Positions 1-10,895 of a stretch of DNA of 64,000 bases are shown here, in pieces. The stretch covers positions 3,169,515-3,233,514 of the forward strand of contig CAJINV010000002.1 in NCBI GenBank assembly GCA_905178155.1, written 5' to 3'. This DNA comes from Amoebophrya sp. A120. Lineage: Eukaryota; Sar; Dinophyceae; Syndiniales; Amoebophryaceae. The notes beneath the pieces were generated by a model that worked only from the letters and a program-made list of their open reading frames with translations, searched no databases and was not told the DNA's origin. Position 1 is the first letter of the stretch. Every line of letters begins with the position of its first letter. The translations under genes were made by a program, and so were the position numbers.

Positions 1-222
1 TTTGGATTCTAATGAAAAAATCTGCATTCGTATTGCTTGACCAGCAAGTAGAGGAGTCCAGTTTGCGCTACATGGAGAGGGCATTTCTCATGCGGAATCG
101 GCATCAGGAAGCCCTATCAAAATCTGCGATGCTAGGGCATGCCTTACAGGCGTCACGGGTCATGCAAAATACGCATGACAAGCCTGGCAATCTTCCAGAC
201 CCAGACATATTTGCATTCCATA
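1..222 (+). mobile_element. Introner family B, 3' part
   Basis: Right part of a B element cut by the window edge. It ends with the B inverted repeat (TTCCAGACCCAGACATATTT then GCATTCCATA). The interior matches the B copy at 53511-53773 in the same orientation. An open frame runs through it into the next exon, but that N-terminal peptide is introner-derived, not gene sequence. Confidence 0.85.
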
Positions 223-623
223 ACGGTTTTCCGCATCCAATTCTCGGCAAAAAACAGGTGCCGGGGAACGTCGCGGGAGCGGTGTTTCAAGCGGAGCCGG
301 ACTTGCTTTGGGAATGGCAGGACGGAGTGTGCGGACAGGTTTTACCGCTTCTTGGGGATACTACTTCTAGTCGAGGCGTGTTGACGAACAATGGCTTGTC
401 TTGCGTCCCTGTAGTTCCTGCTCCAGCTACAACTCCCGCAGTAGCAGCTCCAACGGGAGGCACAACCGCAAGCTCCTCGTCCTCTAGCAGTACTAAAACT
501 GCGCTGGCTGCGATGATGCGGCATGCGAATGATCCGATTGGCAGCCGGTTTTGGGAAAGCGCTCGCGGGGCAGAATTGCGTCTGCCGGAAGTTGGTTCAG
601 GTGCTGCAGGGTCTGGGTTATGA
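223..623 (+). CDS. 3' end of an unidentified gene
   Basis: The exon follows the B introner; by the usual rule ACGGT (223-227) would be the retained or removed flanking repeat. The frame stays open to a TGA at 621-623 for about 130 residues. It contains an acidic/Trp segment (DLLWEWQDGVCGQ), an Ala/Pro/Ser-rich linker and a stretch with DPIGSRFWESA. That last motif loosely resembles Pumilio/Nop9-type repeats, but this is only a hint. Another frame also gives a plausible tail ending at 639, so the last exon could be spliced differently. The gene is incomplete and its function is not assigned. Confidence 0.45.
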
Positions 624-1068
624 ACGAAGAAAATAATCAAACAAGATCTTGTGTGGGCTTTGTATGTAGATGTGCGACCACTTCGGAGACGAGAATGCCT
701 AAATTCCTCTTCGCAGATTGCCGTGCAGAATGATGTTACTCAGCATGGTATGAATGTCATGCGAATTTATGAGCTTCACACCGTCGTGCAAGATGTTACC
801 CGCCATGGTATCAGGCCCACCACAATTCCATGCGCTTCACACCGTCGCGGAGAATGTTTTGCGCCTTGGTGTCATGTCCACCATGCAAGAAAGCGGCTTC
901 GTGTGATCAATTCGACAGCACCTCCTAATGGTCGTGCAGAAAATGGTCCTTGGTGCTTTGAAATTAAAATTGTTTGTTTCATAAATTGAAATGTACGAGC
1001 GAAGCAAGAGTGAAATTCCTCCTTCTTGCACTGCCCACACAAGGCTCCACGACTTTCCATTTCCATAA
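624..1068. repeat. Intergenic with degenerate ~61-bp repeat
   Basis: No gene recognised. Between about 719 and 900 three diverged units start with CCGTGCAGAATGATGTTA, CCGTCGTGCAAGATGTTA and CCGTCGCGGAGAATGTTT, spaced 61 and 60 bp. A further related start lies near 931. The 5' end of the next gene may lie here. Confidence 0.5.
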
Positions 1069-4000
1069 CCCAATCTACGCGGAACGGAACAGGATGTGGA
1101 TCAGGTCTCCGGCGAAGAAGCATCCTCCGTCGGTGTTGGTACTAGCGGCGGTTCCGTGGCAACAAGCTTGCTGAGAAAAGAAGATACCAAGCCGGGATCA
1201 TCTTCTCGAGGACGCGAGGCTGGACAATTGAAAGTCACAAAGATTTTGCAGCGCAAGCAGGACCAGCACCAGTCGGACCGCGATGCTGTACCGAAATCTA
1301 CCAGCAGCAGCCGGGATCAACACTGGAAACCAGTGAACGTTCGAGATTTGTTTCCCAATCTGGAACAAGACAAACCAGGACTAAGCCACGGGGCCGGTAG
1401 TTCAAGCACAGGCAGAAGAATTGAGGATGCTAGTACTGCAACTGCTCCGCAACAGCCTGCTGCGAGTAGTTCTTCGTCCGCCTGGAAACCAAAACTGCCG
1501 ACAGCAGATCCTATCTCCGCGAGTCCGGCTTTGCCAGTCGGCAAACACATCGACGTCGCAGAGCTGTTTCAAGCGAAAAAGCCGAAGGGAACAAGATCTA
1601 CTCCGGTTGGAGGTGCATCTTCAAAGAAGCCTGCGTGGGAAGCAGAGTCGCCCTTAGGGCGCAACAGCAGGAGGAACAAAGGAGGGAACTTCACTGCAAC
1701 AGCAGTGCACGAGGAAGGAGACGATGAACATTTCCCAGAACAACATTCCGAGCGGACGAGACAGCAAAAAATCAAGAACCGCAAGTTTCCGATCGAAAAC
1801 GAAGGAGTGAATCAAACGGCGAGGCTTGGCGGAAGACCGATTGTATCTGTTCCGAAGCAGGGGCCGGCTCTTGGACGGGCAGGAAAGGCTGGAAGAGCGA
1901 ATGTAGTTCAAAAGAGCAGCTACTACCCAGCACCTGTAGTTGGTGCAAGAGGACGAGCATCTGCATCTGCCGGCAGCGACCGCAACTCAACCTCCACCCC
2001 CGCTGCTTCCCCCCCGCCGGCCGCTCGGGGGGATAAAAACTATTTGGAAGATTTCCCGGCTTTGTTGAAAAAAGACCTGGACGATATGGTCAGGTTTTCC
2101 TCCCCGAGGCCGGGAGTGGGACAAGAAGGGGCCACTTCGGCCTCATCTTCATTGCAAAATGCTGGTCCACCCGGAACGGCAACGGGTACCGCTACTACCG
2201 TACAAGTAGCACGTGAGAACAACACGACTCTACCAATCGTACCTCGCCGCCCCGTCCCAGCTGCCCTATCCGCCTCCGCAGTTTTCTCCTCCCTAAGTGA
2301 GATCGGCCTCCCGCCGGGCTTGGAAATGCTCACCCCCTGCGCACCAAACGTCACCGTTACTTGTGAAGGGGTTTCGGACACGGATCTACTGCCCGCGAGT
2401 AAGAACGGCTTCTTCTCCGCGCTGTCGGGAAATAGCATCGGGTTTATTCAGCAGAGCGATGCTGGAGATTCTCCTTTTGCGGAAGGTGAAGCGGTACTAG
2501 GAGCCGAACAGCCCCAGCCTCAATCGCAAGTCCAGCATCACAACATCGGCACCCCTCTTGGAGGTACTAGCCAACAATCCGGAGCTTCGTCGGCCGAATC
2601 CTCCTCCTCGAATGCTGTTTCCCCCGTCACAGCCAATTCCTCTACCAAGGCCGTTGCCGAACCGATTTTGCCACTGTCTGATCCGAGCTCACCTGCAAAC
2701 GTCGCTCCGACCGAGCAGTTGGTGGAGCAGGACAACATGGTCTTGGTCAACACGGAATCGACTGCTGCCGCCTCTGCCCGACCTCCTGCGCCTCCAGTTC
2801 TCCCGGAATCATCCCGCCCCGACGCCAGCATGCGGGTTCCTCCCGTTCGACCACTGTATTACCACGTGGGCAGGGATGGGCAGCAATTCACCAGTGTGGA
2901 TCGTTTCGCAAACGAGGCCGCGGGAGTTGTGCCACCTTCTCAGATCATGCCGACGACCTACACCGGCGAAGCTGCCGCGTCTGGAATTGCGATGTCGCAG
3001 CAGCAGCTGCTGCAACCACAGCAGCAAGAGCAGCAGCCTTTCTACCCGGTGATCCCACCGGCGCCAGGTGCAGGTGCGTCGAACAATTTTCTTGAGATGA
3101 ACCCAGCTTATGCCATGGGCTTGCTAGTAGGCGATCCCGCGACGCCGTATGCGGGCACAGTAGATCCGAATTCGTACACAGTTCACGACCCATCCGGGCA
3201 CCTGCAGTACTCGTCTCCGGACAACTACGGTGCACAGCAAGCGGCATTGCAGCAAGAAGCTGCTTATGCGCACCGTCAGCAACAGGTTGTGGCCGCGCAG
3301 CAACAGCGCCACAACCAGCTTTTGCAGCAATTGCAGCACCAGGAAGTATTTGTCCCCGGAGCGGGTCAACATCAAAGCCAGCAGTTACCAAACCCAGAAT
3401 TCGTTCATCAAACAATTCAACACATGCTGCAGCAAAACCAGCCACTCCCCCCCTACATCTCCAGTATGAGGGAATTTGGCTCTGGGCAGGTTCACCACGT
3501 CAGTGAAGGGAGGGAATTCCGGTGTGTGACGAATTACAACAGCTATGGGGACGCGGGTGACCGGGCTTTTCAGACTACATCCATAAGTCAAGACGGTTCT
3601 GGGCAGCCGGTCCGGACCACGCACTATTTCCACACAGATCCGAATAGTGGGCGCTGCTTTCACTATACCACGAACGTTCCGATGGGGGCTGTGGTGGGAA
3701 ACGGGGAAGGTTTTGGGCATGACTTTGCGTCGAACGCAGCAGCTTTCAATGCTGATCCCAATGGTCCGGTAGGAATTGTTTCCGCTACCGTTTCTACTGG
3801 CGGCGGTGCAAATTTCTTTGCCGGCCAACAGCCGCAATTTATTCCACCGGCTGCTCGCTCTTGGTCCTCTCGTGCGGGCAGGGGCGGCCGTGGAGGTGGA
3901 GGTGCTACCGGTAGTCAACTACAACACGGCCGGGGACGAAATGCAAATGGTAATGGTCGCGGGCGCGGGCGGAATGTATTAACTGCAAGTTGGGCTGCTG

Positions 4001-4155
4001 CTCCTCGACCAGTTCTTTCGGAAGCGAGTGCAGCTGGTGCTGCAACGCTGGGCGCTGATGTTTCCTCTGTGCCTCCTCCACCCGTCCGGGATGTTATTGC
4101 TGGACCTCCGGAGATTCCGATGGCAGAGCAAGCACCACCACTGGAGCTATCTTAA
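1069..4155 (+). CDS. Disordered Q-rich protein with RGG tail
   Basis: Long open frame, about 1020 residues, ending in TAA (4153-4155). No ATG occurs between the upstream in-frame stop (1066-1068) and the body of the frame, so the true start is probably in an unseen 5' exon; the first GTG is at 1096. The protein is low complexity: Ser/Ala/Pro-rich N-terminal half, a segment LEDFPALLKKDLDDMV, a Gln-rich block around residues 630-790, a compact Tyr/Thr-rich module around 790-870 (CVTNYNSYGDAGDRAFQTTS), then an Arg/Gly-rich box around 920-960 (RAGRGGRGGGG, GRGRGRN). RGG boxes commonly bind RNA, so a role in mRNP biology is plausible but unproven. It contains no introner, unlike most long neighbours. 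Confidence 0.7.
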   Translation, partial: PNLRGTEQDVDQVSGEEASSVGVGTSGGSVATSLLRKEDTKPGSSSRGREAGQLKVTKILQRKQDQHQSDRDAVPKSTSSSRDQHWKPVNVRDLFPNLEQDKPGLSHGAGSSSTGRRIEDASTATAPQQPAASSSSSAWKPKLPTADPISASPALPVGKHIDVAELFQAKKPKGTRSTPVGGASSKKPAWEAESPLGRNSRRNKGGNFTATAVHEEGDDEHFPEQHSERTRQQKIKNRKFPIENEGVNQTARLGGRPIVSVPKQGPALGRAGKAGRANVVQKSSYYPAPVVGARGRASASAGSDRNSTSTPAASPPPAARGDKNYLEDFPALLKKDLDDMVRFSSPRPGVGQEGATSASSSLQNAGPPGTATGTATTVQVARENNTTLPIVPRRPVPAALSASAVFSSLSEIGLPPGLEMLTPCAPNVTVTCEGVSDTDLLPASKNGFFSALSGNSIGFIQQSDAGDSPFAEGEAVLGAEQPQPQSQVQHHNIGTPLGGTSQQSGASSAESSSSNAVSPVTANSSTKAVAEPILPLSDPSSPANVAPTEQLVEQDNMVLVNTESTAAASARPPAPPVLPESSRPDASMRVPPVRPLYYHVGRDGQQFTSVDRFANEAAGVVPPSQIMPTTYTGEAAASGIAMSQQQLLQPQQQEQQPFYPVIPPAPGAGASNNFLEMNPAYAMGLLVGDPATPYAGTVDPNSYTVHDPSGHLQYSSPDNYGAQQAALQQEAAYAHRQQQVVAAQQQRHNQLLQQLQHQEVFVPGAGQHQSQQLPNPEFVHQTIQHMLQQNQPLPPYISSMREFGSGQVHHVSEGREFRCVTNYNSYGDAGDRAFQTTSISQDGSGQPVRTTHYFHTDPNSGRCFHYTTNVPMGAVVGNGEGFGHDFASNAAAFNADPNGPVGIVSATVSTGGGANFFAGQQPQFIPPAARSWSSRAGRGGRGGGGATGSQLQHGRGRNANGNGRGRGRNVLTASWAAAPRPVLSEASAAGAATLGADVSSVPPPPVRDVIAGPPEIPMAEQAPPLELS

Positions 4156-4601
4156 CAGAGCTCCTCAGTGGCTACTTCAGATGTGGTTAAAGTCAAGAAC
4201 CTACGGTCTAAAGTGACCGCTGTAGACATTAACTTATCGAAACATAAATCAAAAGCTCGTACATCTCATGCATCCATAGCGTTCGAAAAAAATGAAAATC
4301 GTCAGAGGCTAAAAGACCTCCTTATGCTAAAGAAAGAATAGAGTCAGTTTCATGCTGTAGAAAAGAACTTCACTTCTAAAGAAATCCGGCACTTGCATAC
4401 GAAAAACTTCTTCAGATGTCTAGACATTCAAGGACAAGCTAAAAAGTAAAGATTAACCACGAAAGATGAACCATGATTAGGAGATACACGTATAAAGCCA
4501 CGAATAGGTGGGAAAGAGGATGATGTACTTACCACAAAACGAAATTAATACATAAATGATAGACAAATCCAAAAAAAAGTTCAGCAAGTAGGAGGAGGTC
4601 T
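4156..4601. other. Intergenic, nothing recognised
   Basis: AT-rich stretch downstream of the RGG gene. No coding region, RNA gene or repeat was recognised. Confidence 0.6.
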
Positions 4602-5361
4602 ACAGCTGGAAGAGTCGTTAACGAAATGGCCTCCGGTTTTCGTGCGGCTTTCGGTGAGGACCCTGGGCCCAACCCCTGTCCCTTCCTTGGCCCAACCCCT
4701 GCCCCTACCTGGGCCCAGCCCCTGCCCCTCCCTTGGCCCAACCCCTGCCCCTTCCTGGGCCCAACCCCTGCCCCTCCCTGGGCTCAACCCCTCCCCTGGG
4801 CCGCGCGCGGGGATGCCGGCCGGGAAGGCTTTTCGGCCTCCCCGAGGAGGCTATCCCGCGTGCCATGGTGGCCCGGAGGCTGCCCCAAAGCACCCCCCAT
4901 GTGGAAGATAGGGGGGGTCCAGCGGGTTTGCCGCGGGATTAGCAAGGCCACATCCTTTCGGAAAGCCTCCCCCGCGGCTATTTCGGTCGATTTCTGAAGC
5001 GCAAAAACGACCAACTTTCTAAACCCGCGGCCAAACCCGCTGGACCCACCCTATCTTCCACAAGGGGGCGCTTTGGGGCAGCCTCCGCGCCACCATAGCA
5101 TGCGGGATAGCCACCTCGGGTAGGCCGAAAAGCCCTCCCGGCCGGCCGGCGCCCCCGCGCGCGGCCCAGGGGCAGGGGCTGGGCCCAGGGGAAGGGGCTG
5201 GGCCCAGGGGCAGGGGTTGGGCCCAGGGAGGGGCAGGGGTCTGGCCCAGGAAGAGGCAGGGGTTGGGTCCCCTTGTTGGGGTCTCTGGGGGCGCTCTTTG
5301 CCAAACCCGCACGAAAACCCACCGGAAGGCTTCAAATTAACGACCCTTCCAGCTCTAAGAG
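4602..5361. repeat. Large palindrome with GGGCCC minisatellite arms
   Basis: Imperfect inverted repeat with arms of about 335 bp (4602-4936 and 5026-5361) around a 90-bp centre. The outer ends match as AGCTGGAAGAGTCGTTAA and its near complement. Each arm holds tandem units like GGGCCCAACCCCTGCCCC (about 4668-4800, and complementary 5160-5262), then a shared block ending TGTGGAAGATAGG. It resembles a foldback element. Open frames in the arms (4626-4997 +, 4978-5322 -) are products of the repeat. Confidence 0.8.
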
Positions 5362-6287
5362 GAAGGAAATTCACTTTAGACCAGAATACAAGATACGCCA
5401 CTAGACTTAATCGAGATGTTGAAAGCAGAGTCACACATAGAGGCGGTCCTGTGCAGCTGGTCAGACATAAGTAGCGGTACTCATTTGTATTTTTCGATTT
5501 ACGGAGCGGGAGCGCGCGGAAAGATTCTCTAAAGTGCCAGAAGTTTCATCACAGCTTCATCTCTGAAAAGCGCATGTTTGTATAAGGGTTTTTCTGTCGT
5601 GACTCCGAGTTTTTTCTTTTTGTCAAGATTCATTACAGCTACTTCATCTTGTTGACCGAGCACTGCTTTCCCGAAGTCAACGTGATGCTTTTAAGGACTT
5701 TGAAACAATAGCGAGGCTGTAATCTAGTTGTGAAGTTCGATTTTTCTTCCGTCCACAAAAAACTCAGGACGTTGCGCCCACGTCTCTGATAAGATATAGT
5801 TTGAGAACGAAGATTTGTCAGTTAACGGAAAAATACAAAAAGACATTGATAGGCAGGAAGTCGACCTGCCGCGCAGCATCGACGGTTGGCGGCGCGGTTG
5901 TGTCCCTGTTATCGCTGTGCTTGCGTACTCATGTGCATGATAGCTCTCGGCAGAAATCGTCCATCACTCGTCTGCCTCACGCAATAATTGTGGTCTTCAA
6001 GACCGCGAAGAAGCAAAATGAACCGTCTTCGGACTCGTATCGTGTCATCGTGAACAAGAATGTGAAGAGAGCAATCAAGTTCTTGATGAGTGTCGTCTTG
6101 CTTCATCGCTCGTCTCGAATAAAAACCTGAAAAATTTGTTCATGTTTTGCGACGTCGTGTATCTTCAAAATCTTGTACTTGAGGTCTTCTTGTGGTTAGC
6201 AGGCTCATCCTTTGAATTGCGTTTTTGTTATGTTTTCGCTAAGATCACAACTCAATCTCAACGACACAAACCCGTCTTTACAACAAT
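5362..6287. other. Intergenic, nothing recognised
   Basis: Mixed-composition spacer before the TRIM-like gene. No supported gene or repeat; it may hold the promoter and 5' UTR. Confidence 0.5.
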
Positions 6288-8933
6288 ATGGAGTGCACCG
6301 TTTGCTTCCACCCCTACACGGAGACTGACCGTGCGCCAAAGATCCTCCAATGTGGCCACACCTATTGTTACCAATGTTGTTTGAACCTAGTGCAACAACG
6401 AGAAGAAACCGCGGGGCAGGACGAAGAAACGCCGGTGATCGTCTGTCCGATGTGCCGCACCCACAGTCTGATCACCCAAGTGAGGAACAACTACGCCTTG
6501 GCAGAAATTCTCGCCGCAAACGCCGAGCAAGCGGCGAAAGCAAATGCGGCGGGTGGAACAAGTCAGAAACAAAATGAAACCGACGGCGGTTCTGGTTCGT
6601 CTTCAGGTGGTCAACAGCAGCAGCTCCTTTTGCTACAACAGCAGAACCAACTACAGCCAAACAACACACTTCAAGACGCCACCTTCTGCACGGAGCATGT
6701 CAACGAGCAAGTCGACACCTTCTGCCTTACCTGCGAGAAGTTCATTTGCCGCTATTGCTACCAATCTTCCAATTCTTTCCACGGCAAGCACGACCGGTGC
6801 ACACCAGTGCAGCTCCGGGACCAATTATTAACCACTCTCTCTACGAAAATCCAAAAATTGGAACAAACCAGGCGGAAAAAAACTACCGCGTTGCAAAACT
6901 GGGAGGAAAAACAGGAGCAGTCCTACGAAATTTGCAAGCAGTCCGGGCTGTTTTACTTTGAGCAGTTGATGTTTGAAATCACAAAGCAACGGACAAAGTT
7001 TTTGCAGTTGATGCAAAACGCGTCGTCCGTGATGAACAGCAGATTACGGGAACAGCAGTTGTCGATTGATTTGCTGAGTGGGGACTATCACGAGATGGTG
7101 AGATTGGACCAGGAGTTGAAAAATGTCGTCATGCTGTCCTCTTCGGGGAGTGCAGGCCAAGGCGGTTCCAGCAGCTCTTCTTCTGCCAACGTGAACACCA
7201 ACATGCAGAATGAAGATCAGAAAGTGATCAAGGCGATTGGCAAATACCTGGAGCACCACATGCTTTTGCAGCAGCGGACGCAGAGCCGGGAGGTGAGCGG
7301 GCGGGATGTTGTGTACGGAGGTGCTAGTACAACAACTGCTGGAAGAATAAATGCCGTCGGAGTAGGTGGTCAAGTCAGCAGCACCCCGGGTTTCACCCTT
7401 CGAGACCTGCTGCATAGCAGTGAAGACGACATTAATCTCCAGGACCAAAACGAAAACTCAGCGGAAGACGATTTGAATCTCGCGAGCAGCATCGCGAGAC
7501 TCGGTTATCCGAGTTCTGGTTCGATGTTGAACGCGAGTCCGAGTAGAGGGGAAAACCAAACTTCATCAGCGATGCGCACCTCCACCTCCTCCGACCAACG
7601 GGAAAGATCCAGGAGACGGTCTAGTGGGGAGTTGGAGTTGCAACAACGGGAGACGACCGAGATGGCGATCTCGGATTTGAGCTTCGTCCCGCTGGTTCGA
7701 ATCCCGCTGGAGAACGACTTGTTCCGCGTGGATGAGCGCGAACAGCATGCGACTGGTGTGGTAAACCAGCGGCAGGGGCAGGTGTATCAGCAGCAAGTGC
7801 CTGGTACTACGCCGCAGCAACACGCTGGTCAAGTGTCGTCGCCATCGGTACAGGGAATTCAGCATCAGATTCAGCAGCAGCAGCAGCAACAAAGCCCGTC
7901 GTCCTTTCAACAACAGCAGCAGCAATTTTACCAGCAGCAGCAGCAGCAGCCTTCAAACATTCCCAGCAACACAAACTACACTTCCGCAGCGGCGGCTTTG
8001 AACAACCAACTCCGGAACATCACCGCCATGGGAACCTCCCCGACTTCCGCGCAACCCCCACCCGGCTCCGCATCCTCGTCTTCCTCCGGGTCCGGGCCGG
8101 TTGGCACTTTTCAACACCCCGCGAGCCGAACGGTGCCACCTCCGAGTCCCGGGACAATGCGCGGGGGGTATTTTACGGGGATAACAGGACCGAGCGGAGC
8201 ACCAGGTGGCTCCATTCAGAGTCAGCAATTTTTCGCAAATAGCAATACCAATCAGCAGCAGCAAAATGTCGGTGGTTTCGGAGGGGTTGTTGCACCAGGA
8301 GGAGGAAATATTAACAATAGCTACACCGGAATCAATATCGGTAGTTCTGCACCGGCCCCGGGTCCTTCGTTCCGCTACCCGGGATTGAACCCACCGGCGA
8401 GTAATTTGTTGAACGGCAATGACTATCCTGTGCAAAAGTATCGTACTCGTAGTGATTGCTGCTATGCATAACAAATCTCCTTTTTATAGGTAAAACAGCA
8501 TTACAAATTTCAGTTGTAGTGCTAAGCAAATTTGTAATGCAATTGCTACTAGTACGATGCTTTTGCAAGGCATAATGACAATGACATTAATTACACGGTG
8601 AATCAGCGGCTCTTCTCCGCTACCTACGGAACGGGGATCCGAGCAGGCGTGCCGCCCGGAACAACAACTGGAGTACTAGCGGGGAATATTAATCCCCTCG
8701 CCGTGACGAGAACCAACGCCACTGTCGAGTCTCAGTCGTTGTCCCAACAGTCCGGAAGTAGTTTTGGAGCTTTAGGTGGTGGTGTCGGGGCGGGAAATGA
8801 ACAAGATTTTCAGGCGGATAGCCCGAGCAGGAGACTGTCCTTTGCCAACATCGCAGCCTCGCCGTCGAGGTTTGGGAATCCGAATCAACAATTGAATGGT
8901 GGTGGTGTTGGGGATCAGCAGCAGTGGCGATAG
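6288..8933 (+). CDS. TRIM-like RING/B-box/coiled-coil protein
   Basis: Two exons, 6288-8423 and 8580-8933, joined across an A introner; 829 residues. The ATG opens directly into a C3HC4 RING finger (C3, C6, C22, H24, C27, C30, C53, C56). A B-box-type zinc finger follows at about residues 130-172 (FCTEH, FCLTC, FICRYC, FHGKHDRC), then a coiled coil to about 280. This RING/B-box/coiled-coil order is the TRIM (RBCC) layout, and such proteins usually act as E3 ubiquitin ligases. The rest is disordered, with Ser runs and long Gln tracts (about 480-590) and no recognisable C-terminal PRY/SPRY or NHL domain. Substrates are unknown. Confidence 0.88.
8424..8574. mobile_element. Introner family A
   Basis: 151 bp, TATCCTGTGCAAAAGTATCG at the left and its near complement at the right. 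Flanked by ATGAC (8419-8423 and 8575-8579). Removing 8424-8579 restores the frame; read-through meets a stop. Confidence 0.9.
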
Positions 8934-10895
8934 AGAATGAACTACTGTTATCATGGCGCCCTTTTTGAAGCTTTGAACTTTTGCTTGTTTCTGTTTCTGC
9001 TTGAGTCAAACTTTTGCCGTCTGAAATGCTCTGAAAAGATTAAGATCATGTACACTACTTTCTTGAAGGTAGAAGCCGACAATCAAAATGTCGCAGGCGC
9101 AATCGCTTTTTTGGTGCTGGCCGTGCTTGTGTAGTTCAAATTTTAAGATGGGCAGACGGTCGTGTTCAGGCCTAAAGAGCAGCAAAGCTGAGGGTTTTCT
9201 GCAGCGTGTTTCCTGAGTGTCTGTGAGAGTGAGTGAGCGGAATGAACGAGGATAGAGCAAAGGTTTTTTTCTTGATTTACAGAAAGCGAATCGCCGCGGC
9301 CGCGGTCTTTGTGCGTGGAAGGCCCCGGGGCTGGGCTGCCAGCCGTTTCTGCATCGCCGGCGCACGTGTGCCGGTGTTGCCTGCATGATTCGCCCCCGCG
9401 CGGCCGTGGTCGCAGGGTCGCGCCGGCGTTGCGTGCCTCTTCCGGCCGGCATCGAGGCAAACCCAAAAGGGCCGGCGCTCCGGGTCGTGGATGGCCTTGT
9501 GGCTCCGTTGCCTCTTGCCGAGTGCCGCCCGCGACCTCTACTCGCCCGGCGAGGGCGGGCAAGAAATTACTAAAGCCGTATTAATTTAATTTAGTTCGTG
9601 AGTGATAGCATAGCCGGGGTCTGGTGCGGCCGAGCAGACTGAAAAACGATTTTCGCACTAGCGCGCCGGGTGGCGCAGCTAGTCGGCGAAACCCATGCCG
9701 CCGCTGGCGCGCTTTGCCGGCTCCCGTAACCAAACCGCGCCAGCGGTGGCGCTGGTTCTGCCGCCCGGGTATGCGGGCCGGCGGCCGCGGCGGGGCCGCA
9801 GTTCTGGGCCGCGCGCCCGGCTGGATAGTGCCCGTGAAGGGCCGCGCGGGCGGCAGGGGGGTGCCCGTATTCCAGGCCTCCGGCCTTCGGGCCGTGCGTC
9901 TTTGTTTGCCCCTGGCGCCCCCCCCTTCCGGCAATTGTTTGGCTGACTCTCTGCCGTGGTTGGCGGTTGGCCGCCCGCGGGCACCCCGCCCGCCGGCCGA
10001 TCGCGTGGTCGGTCGCGGCTCTGCCCTGCGCCCCGGGCGCCTGGGGTTTTCGCCCTGTCCCTGTCAATGGTGACGCCCCTTGGGCTGATTAGGAAGGATG
10101 GCGCAGGTGTGTGTCTTGGTGTTTGGCCGCACCACCGCAGCCATGCATGCGTGGCGCGCCTGCGAGCGCGCGTGGGCGGAAGCACGCACCAGGGGATGTG
10201 CATGTGGTCACGTTTCCGCGGCTAGAGGGGCTCTCTTCCTAGCTATTGGCTCATCTTGGAGGAGGCTCGCGAACTTGTGCTTGTTTATATGAGTCCCACC
10301 TGACATCGGTTATCACGCGAGCCACGCTGCAAGAATGAATGTTCATTGCACGCGAGTCGCGATAGAAGCTCCGTGGGCAAATCGACAACAGCTGTGGAAC
10401 AGCAAGGGCGGGAAAAATATGGAATTTCATGCTTCTTTTAATGTATGCTCGATGTTCATCAAATGCGAGCGAATCTCCGCTGACATGGAAATGGGAAAAG
10501 AGCAAAAAAATCGAACCACACTGGAAATCGAAATCCACATATTAAATCAAATTTTTACAACACAGATTGGAGCGCGCAACAGATCTGCACGAGGATGAGT
10601 TGGTCGAGCATGCATTTCAGAGTGAGGAGGACGAAATATTGGACGATGGCCACCAGTGCCGAAGGATCTGATCTGCCCAGCCCTGTCTTGTTTCTTCGTT
10701 CGCTCAATTCCGCGATGTTTTCTCCTACATGTCGTGATCTTCGACACAAGTAAGTTGACTCAGACTCTTCAGGCTGCGGCAGCAGAATTTCTCACGAGGT
10801 AGATCGATATCGATTGTGAAGTTCTTGTGATTTCTATAAGACAATATGAAAACTTCTAAGTTGTAGCTATTTCGATTGTGCAACAAGAAGCGAAA
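8934..10895. other. Intergenic with GC-rich island
   Basis: From about 9290 to 10235 the composition shifts sharply to GC-rich, with open frames on both strands that look like composition artefacts. No conserved domain recognised. The flanks are ordinary AT-rich spacer. It may be a remnant mobile element like the islands near 14.3 and 17.9 kb. Confidence 0.5.

Noticed and set aside
4626-5322. Open frames on both strands in the GC palindrome (4626-4997 +, 4978-5322 -)
   Set aside because: They translate the minisatellite units into Pro/Leu/Gly repeats and mirror each other through the palindrome; no gene-like sequence.
8427-8471. Recurrent peptide QKYRTR at the ends of many open frames
   Set aside because: It is translation of the A introner left end into a stop, not a conserved protein motif.
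7953-8474. 173-residue - strand frame antisense to the TRIM-like gene
   Set aside because: Shadow of the + strand Gln/Ser-rich coding sequence and of the A introner.
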